Below are positions 45,281-57,200 of a stretch of 64,000 nucleotides of DNA, in pieces. Location: the NCBI GenBank assembly GCA_021030905.1, contig JAGFMI010000006.1, forward strand, positions 372,001 to 436,000. The letters are read 5' to 3'. The notes under the pieces are model-generated. The model was not told the DNA's origin. It worked only from the letters and a program-made list of their open reading frames with translations, and ran no database searches. Numbering within the stretch: the first letter of the stretch is position 1; each line of letters opens with the position of its first letter. Position numbers and translations under genes: made by a program. The stretch is from Pyrenula massariospora (lineage: Eukaryota > Ascomycota > Eurotiomycetes > Pyrenulales > Pyrenulaceae).

Positions 45281-46469
45281 GGTGCCGACAAGGTAACCGC
45301 GGTGACTTTAACAAAGTATGGAAGGACTCAAGAGAATGTAAACGTGTAATACAAAGGATGGAAAGCAGTCACGGACGCAGAGAGAACGAAATTGCAAAGG
45401 GCTAGCCTTGCCTGAATGAAAGATAGGTAGTCACAACGAACGGTCACTGGATCGCAAGATAAAGAACATGAACAACAACATGGCTTGCTCTTCATTTTAA
45501 GCAGACGAAAAGCATCAACAAGGTTCCCTCCGGATCATCCAAATCCGATCTTTCTTCATGCAATAATAGATTCACTTTCTCCATGGAAGGGTGCCCGTAC
45601 AGTTTGAAGGCTCTTTTTAGGGTAAGGCGGGCGAGGGATCTGTCATGCTGTCTGAGATAGGGGATGAATGTCAGGGGAAAAGGGCTTAGTAGCGGAGCGT
45701 TAAGACAGCAGAAGCCGTTAGCAACGGTCAAGGTCCCCGGTACAGCCGTTGGAAGCATTGATCATGCTGCGCGCTGTACAGTGCAAGAGCACGGAGACAG
45801 GTGTGGCACCAAGCGCGGCAATAAGGCTGGACGTATGCCAATGTTAGGGGTAAAGGTGCACTGGAGGGCCAGAAAGGGAAGCCAGACTGCGAGAGTGTCG
45901 GGTAGAGGACGCTGAAACAGGCAACGTCTGACCCGCCATACTGAGTCCCAGCTTTGTCTCCAGTCAACGCCACTTTCGAAAGAGGTTAATGAATGTGAAT
46001 GCCGCTGCGGGAACCATGGCGGATGACGAGTCTAACGACCTCAAAGCCCGATATTCGGGCGATCGTGAGAAGCAGTGACCAGAAAAGCTGGGACCAAAAA
46101 TGCCGGCATTTTCTGTTATCCGATGCCCAGACTTCTTTCTTCGAAAAGGGGCAATCACATCTACTTCCGAGCCATACATTGCCCCAGAAGTCAGTATGCC
46201 TTCCGATCGCAAATTAAGGCTGATTGATCATATTTCAGAATTTTTAAGTTGAGTGTTTTGGGTTGAGGTTGAGGTCCACAGCTACGGGCTGGAACGCCAA
46301 GGCAGCCTCGGCGATCCTGCGTCACGTGACTGATGTCCGCGCTATCTCATACGGGGACTAGTGTCAGATGGCCCGCACACAACCTCGCAGACGAAATACT
46401 TTCCACCAAGTCGACCGTACAGAGCGCCATCGATACGACCTCCAGCAGTAGCGACTTAGGTTGCCCATC
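45281..46469. other. Long divergent intergenic region
   Basis: About 1.2 kb serving the promoters of the Ala-rich gene and RPS18. Several ORFs of 60-88 codons overlap on both strands and look random. No repeat is seen. Confidence 0.5.
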
Positions 46470-47122
46470 ATGTGTGAGTACTTCCTCCCCCGAAGGCCAC
46501 TTGCTACTTTGTCATTGAAATTACCATGGTGATTGTGTCGTCATCCCACCCAATTGTGATGACAATCCATGAGCTTGTGCACTTTTATCTGCCTCTGCTA
46601 ATGTACCGATAGCGCTCGTATCCGGAGAGAAGAGCAACTTCCAATTCATCTTGCGTATTCTTAACACCAATGTCGATGGCAAGCAGAAAATCATGTACGC
46701 CCTGACAAAGATCAAAGGTGTGGGCAGACGGTACTCAAACTTGGTCTGCAAGAAAGCCGATGTCGACTTGAACAAGCGGTACGGTCAATTCGCCTGCTGC
46801 GCATCAGATTCTAACCTTCTTCAGTGCTGGTGAAGTCACGTCCGAAGAGCTCGAGCGAATTGTCACTATAATCCAAAACCCTACGCAATACAAGATCCCT
46901 ACCTGGTTTCTGAATCGACAACGCGATATCAATGATGGCAAGGACACTCAGGTTCTAGCGAACGGGATGGAAAGCAAGCTCCGTGAAGATTTAGAACGTT
47001 TAAAGAAAATTAGGGCCCACCGCGGATTGCGTCACTATTGGGGCCTCCGTGTCCGCGGACAGCACTCGAAAACAACCGGCAGGAGAGGTCGCACTGTTGG
47101 TGTCAGCAAGAAGAAGGGCTAG
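46470..47122 (+). CDS. RPS18: 40S ribosomal protein S18 (uS13)
   Basis: Three exons: 46470-46473, 46613-46778 and 46825-47122, giving 155 residues, the usual length. The first coding exon is just ATGT; spliced to the second it reads [18 protein letters not shown]. Family blocks follow: [70 protein letters not shown] and the basic [14 protein letters not shown] end. uS13 sits in the head of the small subunit and contacts uL5/uL11 bridges and P-site tRNA. The 139-nt first intron holds a TGTGATGA (C-box-like) but no D box I would accept. Confidence 0.95.
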
Positions 47123-48150
47123 AGATCTACAACACGGTTGGAGGTGTTCTAATATTGTAGTGATGGGCGTGATATTGCCTGAAAAGAATTGGTAGCCAAT
47201 AAATCGGCTAAGAGCTAGCACCATGATAGCCGTAACTTAACAATAGCAGGAATTGCGTGCCAGCACCTGACTTCTAACGGCACAGCCAGTCGCGTCTCTC
47301 CTCACGATGTTTTTGGAATTGATGCTAGATTAAAGCCCCGAAAATTTCAGGACTTCTTCAGATGCTCGATGATTTAATCTGCCGTTCGATGCTTTTCTTT
47401 TGACTACGTTTTCCAATTGAATATTTCCATTTTCGTCTCGAATCGTGGTTTTACAGCCTTCTTTACTTTCTCGTTAGGGTTTACTGTGCAACATGTTTCG
47501 GATGCTTGCGTCATTCCGCACCGAAAAGCACGATGCGGTTACTCGATGCAATACTCTGGTGTCTAAGTGGGATAAATCTCTAGATTGTTTTTTCTGTCGC
47601 TATGTCCATTTCCTCCAAACCTCCGTACAGAGAAGGTCTTTAGTCAGACGCACACGATTTTCTTGTCACAAAAACTCCGTCTATCTAGGCTGTGTCGTAC
47701 GAGTTGTCGACCCGCATCCGAGGGTGCATGTCGTCGGGAGATTATCTACCACCTGCGTTAGTTATTCGCTGGAAGCATAACATCATCGAATTTAATATTG
47801 CGTCCACGAAAATGCAAAGTGATACTAGGAGTGAACGTCAAAATTCGAGAACACGAGACCAGGCTTTGTTATGGTTACTGTCGATCCGTGGAGTCCGAGA
47901 AACGCACGAGACAACCTACAATCGCTCCTGCTAGATCCCAAAGCAGCCTTCGAAGAACGCGATTCCCCTCCCAATACCGATCTCAAGTGACGCAAAAGAG
48001 CAGGACCGGTGCATGATAAAATCCAGCACCATGGAAAGATCGATCCTTCTATTTCTGTTTCCCTTCGTATTCATACTATTCCCACGGGCTCTGAGAAGTC
48101 AAGTTCTGTTAGTTATTCCACTGGAGCTCGCATGTATCAAATCCCACAAA
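47123..48150. other. Intergenic region
   Basis: RPS18 3' flank and about 1 kb without a recognisable gene. ORFs of 72-107 codons overlap in three frames, which argues against coding. Confidence 0.5.
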
Positions 48151-48799
48151 ATGTTACAACTCACCACGGTCTTCTTTCTGCTCACCTTGCCTTTTACGAG
48201 TTTCTCCCAACTCACCCCTCTGAACGTCACGCACCTGGTCGCGCTCGCCCCTTTCCAAACGAATTCTCGCAACACTGACAATTCGACCGTCGACTGTACC
48301 AGCCCGAACCCAACCATCTTCTGGTCCTTTCGCTGATGAGATTTTTTCTAGTTGATTTCCACGACCCCAATACTCCTAACACAACGATTCACTGCCACCT
48401 CTCCTGGCCTCCACCGCTCCTCCCACCTTCATTCCGTAATTTTACATGCGACGACACCTCTGTCCAAGTATATTTTCGCACGGGAACTTGGAACGGTGTT
48501 GGGGACTTTCAGCTGTCTATCATGCATTACTTCCATGCTGCCTTGTATTCCATGCTCCTCTTAACCTAGTCCTAATGCAAGGTTGCACTAACAATGGTGT
48601 AAGGTTCGGCCCGCCAGCCTACGCAGGCGTGATAGGCACGACCTTCACGCTGAATGCAAGCAATGAAATAGATGAGACGCTGGTGGATGAGCACGGGGAT
48701 TTCATGTGTATATACCGCGGTGTATGCTTCACGTTGCCAGGAAGGAACATAACAGCGTATAATTTTGATTGGTTTCCCGGGTCGGAGATGGTACAGTAG
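48151..48799 (+). pseudogene. Small secreted protein gene, probably frameshifted
   Basis: Starting at ATG 48151 there is a clear signal peptide (MLQLTTVFFLLTLPFTSFS) and then SRNTDNSTVDCTSPNPTIFWSF. Coding then moves to another frame from about 48336 (DFHDPNTPNTTIHCHLSWPP, WNGVGDFQL), and after a plausible intron 48545-48603 to a third (GPPAYAGVIGTTF, FMCIYRGVCFTLPG), stop at 48799. The order DPNT..C.SWPP..C..W.GVGDF..C..C recalls a family of cysteine-containing secreted proteins I know from Leotiomycetes. The intron at 48545 is good (GTATTC, CTAAC, TAAG), but no intron of normal size repairs the first frame change near 48330. A broken gene, a sequencing error or an unusual splice are the options. 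Confidence 0.4.
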
Positions 48800-50232
48800 G
48801 AGCAAGAAAAAGATCCGAGAACATGAATTTATTTGTTGGTGGAACAGGTGCTTAAATTGGAATCAAATTGGACTCGACTAACCTTGTTAAAAATCATAGT
48901 GATAGCGAGTCCGTAGAATTCATGAATTGCAGACGCCTCATGCAAGTCATGGCAAACTAAACACTAAATAGTTAATGCATGACATCTCGTGCTGTTCCTT
49001 GAGCAAATCATATAGAAATTCTATGGGACGGGATTTTATCCCGATGTTCTGAAAGAACTATTTGCCTTCCTGTTTAGTAGCGAGCATCATCATGCTTGGA
49101 CTGCGCTTGCCTGTGATATAGGCTTTCTGCTCTCACATCGGCCCCAATAGCCCGTCAATTGGACTTGGTAGCCATCGAAACCAACAGATTTTCGCTTCGA
49201 CCTGATTCCCCAGCTGAAAGACCCTCCTGCTTGACCACGGCCAACATGTTTCAGACGATTTTACAGAAGCTATTCAAAGAGCACATCGTCAAGAGCTCCA
49301 ATATCACTGGTTCAATAGCTACAGGTCTCAAAGTAGGCCTCTTCAGCCCGCAAAGCCTGGGACTCGTCATCGATCCGCTGGAACGGCCCGCTGACCGAGC
49401 CAATGATTGCTGATCGGTCTCCGCTCCTCAGAGGTTTAGCAAGCTTGAAAGACTTTCATCAAACTTGGCGCAGCAAACTCGCCGTTGCTCCTCCCTTAGC
49501 CCTAGCATTGTCCTCTTCCGCGCCATATCCAGCCATAACCCTCAGCTCACCTCGGCTCCCCAGTACCGAGAATTCATGCACTATAGGTACTTATGGATGA
49601 TTAGGTCTTTAGCCGGGTCGAGTCTGCTGTCCACAATTTTGGATATTGCGTTTGATAAGATGGGTGGAAGTGTGAGAATGCAAGTCTTTCATACATATTT
49701 CACGCGAACAATTTGAGTTTCTGAGGCTTCAGTCATCTCATGATTTACTTACTATCTAATCTATACATTTGTTTTTTCAGCCTCTTTCAAATTGCTTGTT
49801 TCACGAAGGTCTTTGCTTGAAACTGCCCGAGTCCCGCTCTTCGGTCTAAAACTCGATTTCCTCCGCCTCCGTTCCCAAAGAGGAAGTCTACGAATCAACG
49901 CTTTTCAGCCAAAAAGACGTTCCTGAACTACTCTCCCACCTTGTCCGAGATCTCCATCTATCACACGAAACGTTGCCCCCACTTTCAAAGCTCATTCGTC
50001 TGTTTCTTCATTCCTCCAAAGGCTTGACAGTGGTGGCTTACATGCAGAATTGATTTGCGGAGACATGGAAATATAATTTCCCATGCCGATCCTTTTAAGT
50101 CTTTTCTTTTTGACATTTAATGAACGATCTTATGCTACAATCTCGTGATGGAGCTAGCAGAAGTATTCTTAAAGACGGCCGGGCCACCAGGCCTGCCAAT
50201 GCCAACAGTGTGCCCATCTGCTAGTTACAGAG
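48800..50232. other. Gene-poor region with possible decayed coding DNA
   Basis: Some stretches read like protein: 49249-49413 (FQTILQKLFKEHIVKSSNI), 49540-49716 (YREFMHYRYLWMIRSLAGSS) and about 49890-50030 (KDVPELLSHLVRDLHLS), in different frames with stops between. They could be remnants of one lost gene, but I recognise no family. The rest appears noncoding; the last 150 bp hold the promoter of the endoglucanase. Confidence 0.35.
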
Positions 50233-51552
50233 ATGCTGTCCTCAGTCGCCGCCGTCCTCTTGCTCGCTGCTAGCTCGTCTGCGAAGATATGGTATGCTGG
50301 TGTAGCTGAAAGCAGTGGAGAATTTGGTGTTTATAGCCAGAATGCCACCAAAGGCACTGGTTTACCGGGCACATTCGGTGTCGACTATGCCTTTATTGAC
50401 AAAAGCACCATCGATACCTGGGTCGATGAGAATCATGTTAGTGCAACTGTAGGACCTCTAAGAATCACAAATAACTAACTTCAGCACAGATAAATACCTT
50501 CCGTGTCGCTTTCCTCCTAGAACGCATGTGCCCCTTAGAGACCGGATTAGGTAGCACCTTTAACGAGACTGTTCGTTTTTACGTTACTATTTGGCCGTTT
50601 GAATTACTAACATCACACCCAGCATTTCTCTCTCTACAAAGATGCTATCGACTACATCACCCTCACTAAAGGCGCCTACGCTATTTTCGACCCGCACAAC
50701 TACATGAGATACAACGACCCCTCCCAACAACCAGCCACCGGCAGCATCATCGGCGACACCAGCGACCCCAACGCGGCCACCACCGACGACTTCCGCGCCT
50801 TCTGGCAAGAGCTCGCCTCCCGCTTCCTCAACAACACCAACGTCATCTTCGGCATCATGAACGAACCCCACGACATGCCTACGTCTCTCGTCCTCGCCGA
50901 CGACCAGGCCGCCATCGACGGCATCCGCGCCGCCGGCGCCCAGCAGCTCATCCTCGCCCCCGGCAACGGCTACACGGGCGGCCACGCCTGGCTGCAGAAC
51001 TCGCAGGGCGACGAGCCGAGCGCGGAGTATCTGTACAAGCTCGTCGACCCGCTGAACAACACGGCGATCGACGTGCACGAGTACCTCGACGTCGACTTCA
51101 GCGGCTCCCACCAGGCCTGCACGCAGCCCTTCCCCTCCAACATGGCCGGCGTGACCGCCTGGCTGCAGCAGTACGGCCTGAAGGCCATGGTGACCGAGAT
51201 CGGCGGCGACAACAACACCCAGTGCGCGCAGTATCTCACAGACGCGATCAACTACATGGCCGACAACGACGTGTACATCGGGTGGACGGCGTGGGCGGCG
51301 GGGCCCTTCTGGGGGACGGCCGCGCCGTGCTGCAGCGACGGCGCGCAGCTGGGCAGTTTGGAGCCGGGGAGTACGAGTGCGGGCGGCGGGCCGAGTCTGT
51401 ATGATACGGTGTGGAAGCCGGTTGTTCAGCCGCTGGTGCCGGAGGGGTTGCAGGCGAGCGGGCTGAGTAGTGTTAATGGGGGGGTGACGGCGGGGGAGGC
51501 GAGGAGGCTCGGGAGGATGGGGAGGAGGGGTGGCGCGAGGAGGTATCAATGA
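50233..51552 (+). CDS. Secreted GH5 endo-beta-1,4-glucanase
   Basis: Three exons: 50233-50436, 50490-50570 and 50623-51552, total 404 residues, all in phase 0. A signal peptide (MLSSVAAVLLLAASSSA) precedes the catalytic domain with no carbohydrate-binding module. GH5 marks: NTFRVAFLLERM on strand 2, DPHNYMRYN, the acid/base Glu176 in FGIMNEPHDM, His247/Tyr249 in DVHEYLD, nucleophile Glu287 in VTEIGGDNN and a late WTAWAAGPFWG. It resembles subfamily GH5_5 cellulases that cut internal bonds of cellulose outside the cell. The tail (RRLGRMGRRGGARR) is oddly basic. Exon 3 is far richer in GC (most codons end in C or G) than exons 1-2 and the flanks. Confidence 0.92.
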
Positions 51553-52138
51553 GTTTGGACATACGTATGGCACGTGGGGGAGATGGGGAAGGGGGAAAGG
51601 GTAGGAGGTAGGGATTGACGAGAGTTATGGGAGCACATTTGGTCGAGAAATCTTTCCAAGGATGGCTTAGATGCATCCGTTCTTGTATGTGTTTCTAGAT
51701 CGATGATTCTTTGGGCGTCTGAAGCATTTACTGCTCCGAGCAGAACGGTAGTTTCTGTGTCTTGTAAGCGCTGTAGAGGGTCTCTAGGTCTTACACGAAG
51801 CTTGGGAGAAAATTTGAGGATCGAAAATGTGCAGCAGGGTACTAGTGCCAATTTCATTCCCAGCACTCTGTCTCCTAGATACATCTTCGTTGATGATGCT
51901 TCTACCTTGGACACTGTATTTGAAATGCCTCCTTGTACCTTCATAGGGCCGTCTCTTCATAAGAAGGGGCTTAGCTCCTCCTATGAGCAGAGCTGAAAAT
52001 CATGATACGCAACTCCAGACCAAACGCAACCTATTTCGTGCCAGGCCGTCCCGATTCCACTCCAGTCCGTCTATACGTGTACGCTTTCACATTGGGTTTG
52101 CCTCCATCAATACCAAATAATGATTGAAGAAAAATTGT
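51553..52138. other. Convergent 3' intergenic region
   Basis: 3' flanks of the endoglucanase and the basic hypothetical gene. Small ORFs on both strands show no features. Confidence 0.5.
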
Positions 52139-52905
52139 TTAATCGTCATTTTTCCTTGGCTTGAGCGTGACCTCAGTCAATGCCTTAGTCAGCTCTTCTT
52201 CGTTGAAGGGAGTGTCGTGTTGGTGGTCAAGGGTTATCGTCCTTGATTGTTCGAGGGGATTTTCATTCTCAATTCCATTGGCCATCGGTGGTGAGGTGGG
52301 TCGTGGCTTTTCTTGCTTGGGAGATTGATGGCGCGATAGTCCCACTGCGAGGGACCAGGGTCAGCGGGATATCTTAGACTTATTGGGCATGGTTTGAAAG
52401 ACAGGACAGAAATTCTCAGAACGTTCCCACGGAGTATTGTATGGCGAGGCAGAATTCAAGGATGGTATCGTTGTGCTGACGGGAGAATCTCACCATTCGC
52501 CACATCATCGTCGCCTTCCTCGTTCTCATTCACGGTCTGTCCGATCGTACTTTTCTTCGTTTCCAAGCTCTTATGGCTCCTGGCACTCACGCTTGGCCGC
52601 TTGGCGCTGATCCAGCTACCACGCCTGCTAGGCGCTTTTGAAGCCATCGGGCTGTATTCGCTGGCACCAGCGCTCTTGGGCCGATGACCGAAATTGAAGG
52701 AAAAGGCGTGCAACATCTCTTGGTGCTCCTTGTTCCAGGGCCCTTTGTATTTCGACCGAGGAATCTCGCCGTGCTTGTAGTATTCGATGTCGGTGCGAAC
52801 CCTGTTGTTGTTGGATGTGGCGTGGCCGTCGCCATTTGGAGTTGAGGATTTTGGGCTAGAGCGGCTGCCAGTGAAGGCCTTTTTCATCTTCTTTCCAAGG
52901 CCCAT
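52139..52905 (-). CDS. Basic hypothetical protein, fungal
   Basis: Two exons: 52905-52494 and 52344-52139, with a 149-nt intron joining DDVAN to VGLSRHQS; 205 residues. The frame extends to 52965, but MGLGKKMKKAFTG is the natural start. It has a strongly basic N-terminus, a block that looks conserved (DIEYYKHGEIPRSKYKGPWN, then KEHQEMLHAFSFNFGHRPKS), and Ser/Lys-rich disordered sequence after. Residue 2 is Gly and Lys residues follow, which could suit lipid-linked membrane binding, but the Ser/Thr usually present at position 6 is missing. I know no function. Confidence 0.65.
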
Positions 52906-54265
52906 TTTGGTGTTCAATGATGAGGCCGGAGGGAGGAGGGAAAGTGTCAATTCGGAGAGAAACAATGCTCAATTGTACCCGGCACAGGAGATTGTATAGC
53001 AACGTAGAGAGAGAAGGCGCTTTGTGCAAAAAGGGAGAAGGAGAAGCGGTACGCTGTACGGCTGAGGAAGGAGAGGCACAAGAAAAGAATAGAACGGTCA
53101 TGCCATGGTGATGAAGGGAAGGGGTGAGGGTTTGTGGGTTGCGCTGGTGTTCAGCTCCAGGCAACTCAAACCATGGTTCACGATGTGTTCACATCGTAAG
53201 GAGAGACTTTCAAGTTTCCGACAAGCTCCATTGGTCTCCACCCGGGGTCGGCCATTCCGGGCTAGCCGATCGGATGCTTGTGAGGCATTTTTGACAGAAC
53301 GTAACGTCGAATCATGGGGGAATCAGGCCGCTCGTAAGCTTCTTCGACTGTCCTTATATAAGAGGCAAGTTCTTGCGGTGCTGAGCAGCGCAGGTGGTGA
53401 GTTGATATTTCGGACCGCAACCGTCCTGGCCCAGGGGGCTTGACAACCCTAAATCCCGCCACACGCCTCGCCATTGCACACGCAAGGCTAGCCACAGCAG
53501 TCTTGGAGCCGGAGACTCTCCAAGCGTCGGTGCCCCCGCTTTGCTTCCTAAAGCGAAAATGATCGATGACGGGGGTGGGCGATCAATAATTGGAAAGTCT
53601 GTTGGCCCGTTGCTCCTACTGGAAGATTATACTCTTCAGATGCTGAAAGTCCAAGACTCAGCTTTCACCATACAGCGAAGTGAGTCCCGACCAAGTCGAA
53701 CCTTGTCTCGTAGCCCTTCCTGAGTTTCGTCATGGTTCCTTCACGACCACTGCCTGTGGCACAGGTGGCCTCCTGACTCTCGTCCACCTCACCCAGGTCG
53801 CTGATTTGGGAACCATCGTGTGCCCCTCCCAGCGACCTATCCTCCTTGCGGCTCGGCTGCGTACATCCTTTCCCGCCTGGGTGGCATCGTGAACCAGCTA
53901 GCAGTAAATCATTTGCTCGGCGTGAACCAGTCAAAGCTCTAGCGGGATGCACCTTCACTACTTTCTTTCCCCATCCGCAACTTCTGCACCGCGGCAAGAC
54001 GCCACAATGATTTCATTTCATCCCAAGATCACATAGATCGCTCTGGATGGACCCATTTGACCCACCATTGCTTCCAAAATCAAGTATTGGGCTCTTAACA
54101 AAGGTAGAGTCTGCTCGTAAGAAGAAATATTTCCTCACATGGTCTTGCAAGCAAGCAGCTTCTCCAAAGGCTACATTTACCTGTCCATACCTTTTTGATC
54201 TTTTCAGTACCCCGCTCTTTTGTTTTGCTGCCGATCCTATCCTCAAACTGAAGTAATTGTTTAAC
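52906..54265. other. Long divergent intergenic region
   Basis: About 1.36 kb of promoter space between the basic hypothetical gene and the GRDA-repeat gene. ORFs of 60-112 codons overlap on both strands; none shows a family pattern. Confidence 0.5.
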
Positions 54266-57200
54266 ATGGACAAAGTAAAGAACTTTTTGTATGTCTCGAT
54301 AAATTTCGTAAACCTATAGCATCTATTAACAACTCCAAGCTCCCCAGGCCATTCCGCTGATGATGAGGTCCTGTACGGAGCTCAGCCTCAACGAAGCTCG
54401 AGCGGTAGACTAGGCAAAGTCTCAGGAGAAGCATCGCATTTTGGTTCAGCCCACGATACCGATTCCCCGCCACAGCCCGTGGATCGGGACCAGAAGACAA
54501 CAGCTGAACCTTCCCCAGCACAGTTCGAGCAATTGCAAGATAATACGAAAGGAAAAGTGGCCGGGCAAGGCTCCCATTTCGACCCAGACCGCCAGGCAGA
54601 AGAACCGTATGCCACTACCGATTCATCTGTAAAGGTTACCACGTCACCTTCAAACCCTGCGGTCACGGACCCTAGGAGTTCTAGAACTACAACGGGCCCT
54701 AGAAGCACGGAGCCTACATCTGAAGTCACACCTGCATCCGAACGAGACTTTGTGTCGGGAGCAAGCGCCATGAATACACGCCCTACAGAAGAAGCTAGTG
54801 TTACAAGTATTAAGTCTGGCATTCCGGGTTCAAAAGCCCAAGACTCCACCACGAACGACCCTCACCAGGCAGATCTAGCCGGTGATGGACATGCTGGACG
54901 TGACGCGGCGCTTGGCGTGGGAGCAGGAGGAGCAGGAGGGGCTGCGGTGGCTGCGGCAGGTAAGGCATGGAAACCTGGCACTGCCTCAGGTGAGTTTTCG
55001 CCCAATGTGATGGTTTGGGATGGTCATGACTCATGGGACGAAGGCTTCGAGGATTTAGAAACGGACCAGCATGGCACCATGCCTGGGTCTTTCCCAGGTG
55101 ACGACGAAAATCCGTACCGTACCGCTCACATAGATCCCCGCGTTGATTCGAAACCATCAACTCCTACAAAAGCTGCTTCAGACGCATCTAGGCACGCTCC
55201 TCCTGCTGCTGCTAAAGCTGCAAGCCAGCATGCTACAAAGTCGGAACCAGTTGAGAAGGAGAAATCACATTCCGGTCGAGATGCTGGCATTGCTGCTGGA
55301 GCAGGTGCGGCCGGTTTGGGAGCCGCCGAGGCTGCACGAAGACATGAGCAAAAGAAGGATCAAGCGGAGCCCAAAGAAACTCAAAAAGCTAGCCAGCCTG
55401 TTCAAAAGGACCATGGCCCTGCGAAGACGGATACTGCCACGAGTGCCGCGGGCGTTGGTGCTGGCTTGGGAACAAGTGAAGAAGTTAAACGTCGTGATCA
55501 GAAGACCGAGCCATCTTTTGCTAAGAAAGACCGCGAAGGATCCGGGATAGAAAAGGGAGCGTCTTCCGAGCGTGACTTCGGTGGTGATCAGCCCAAGCAG
55601 GAGAAGACTCATAGTCCTTCAAAAGACGAAATTGATGAAGGAGACCACAAGGGTCGAGATGCAGGAATCATAGGCGCTGCTGCTGGTGCCGTCGGGCTCG
55701 GAACTCTAGTCGGGAAAAAGAGTTCCGAAAAGCAGTCGAAGAAAGACGAGCCAGGGCTCTCAGACAAGGCGGCCATAAGTTCAACTCGAACCCACAATGA
55801 TGCTTCAGCAACCATGCAGCCAGACATGGCGGGGCCAACGGGCTTAGACGACCAAAGATACGATCCTTCTGGTACAGGAAAACAAAATGTAACCCCAGCT
55901 GGTACGCTCGATCAGTCTCGAGCCCCGCAAAGCGAGGCATCTAGGAATGAACATCACTACGGGCGTGATGTTGGCCTCGTAACAGGAGCCGGTGCAGCTG
56001 GAGTGGGTGCCTACGAAGCAAAGAAACACCACGACCAACCCCAGACATCTGCGAAAGCATCTCAGCAAGAGACAGAAGCTAGCCCTTCAGCTCCACCGGA
56101 CCGCATGAGCTTACCAGGTCACAACCGCAACACCAGCAGAGGTACTCTGGACGACGCCACTGCTGCTTTGCTAGCTCGAAATGCTACTTTGGAAGAATTA
56201 GGCTCTAAGCATGCCGCTCAATCTCAAGGTGATTATGGGGATCGATCATCGAAAGTTCCGGAAACAACACCAGAAAAGGATCAGCGCCACTACGGACGAG
56301 ATGCTGGCGTGGCAGCCGGTGCTGGTGGTTTGGGTCTCGGGGCGTACGAAGCAAAGAAGCATCATGATGAAAGTGAGAGTGACTCTACTCAACGACCGGT
56401 CGACCAACCTCTTACCGGAGCCGGTCATAGCGCGGTCTCACAACGGACCGCTAAACCCTCGAACTATCCGGAGCATGGCCTCCGTCGAGAAGACGAGCCT
56501 GATGACAGTAGCCACGCTGGCAGGAATGCGGCTCTAGGGGCCGCAGGGGTCGGAGCCGGGGCATATGGCACTCACGAGCTCACAAGACACGATAACAAAG
56601 GTGAGAACTGGCCGCTCAAGGATACTCATGAGCCTCAGCCAAGTCACTATCCCCAGCAAGGTGGCTACGGCCAACCACGTCAGGAAGGTGATAATACAAC
56701 GGCCTACGAACAGCCTGAGAAGAGCCACACGGCCCGTGACGCTGCGCTGGGGGGAGCTGCCGTTGCCGGTGCAGGCGCTTATGCTGGACATGAAATATCG
56801 CAGCATGAGGCAGAGAAGCTTGAGAAACAGCAACTTGCAGAACAGAAGGCTCAGCAGAAGGAACGCGCTGCCGAACAGGCTGCCCAGCAGAAGTCGCTCG
56901 GAGACAAAGCTGCTGTCAAAGAAGCTCAACAGCAGGAAAAGCAGCTAGCAAAAGAAGAGAAGCACGCGCAGAAAGACGCTGCCAAAGCTGAGAAAAAACA
57001 TGAAAAGGAAATTGCGGCCCAGGAGAAAGAGCGCGAGAAGCAAGAAAAACAGGCACAAAAAGATGCTACGAAAGCGGAGAAGAGACACGAGCAAGAAGTT
57101 GCTGTTCAGGAGAAGGAGCGCGAGAAACAGGAGAAGCTGGAGCAGAAAGAAGCGCAAAAGGCTGAGAAGAAGCACAGCAAGGAGCTTGAGGAGGCCAGCG

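Noticed and set aside
46474-46612. Possible C/D-box snoRNA in the first intron of RPS18 (TGTGATGA)
   Set aside because: A C-box-like motif is present but no CTGA D box or terminal stem follows at a proper distance.
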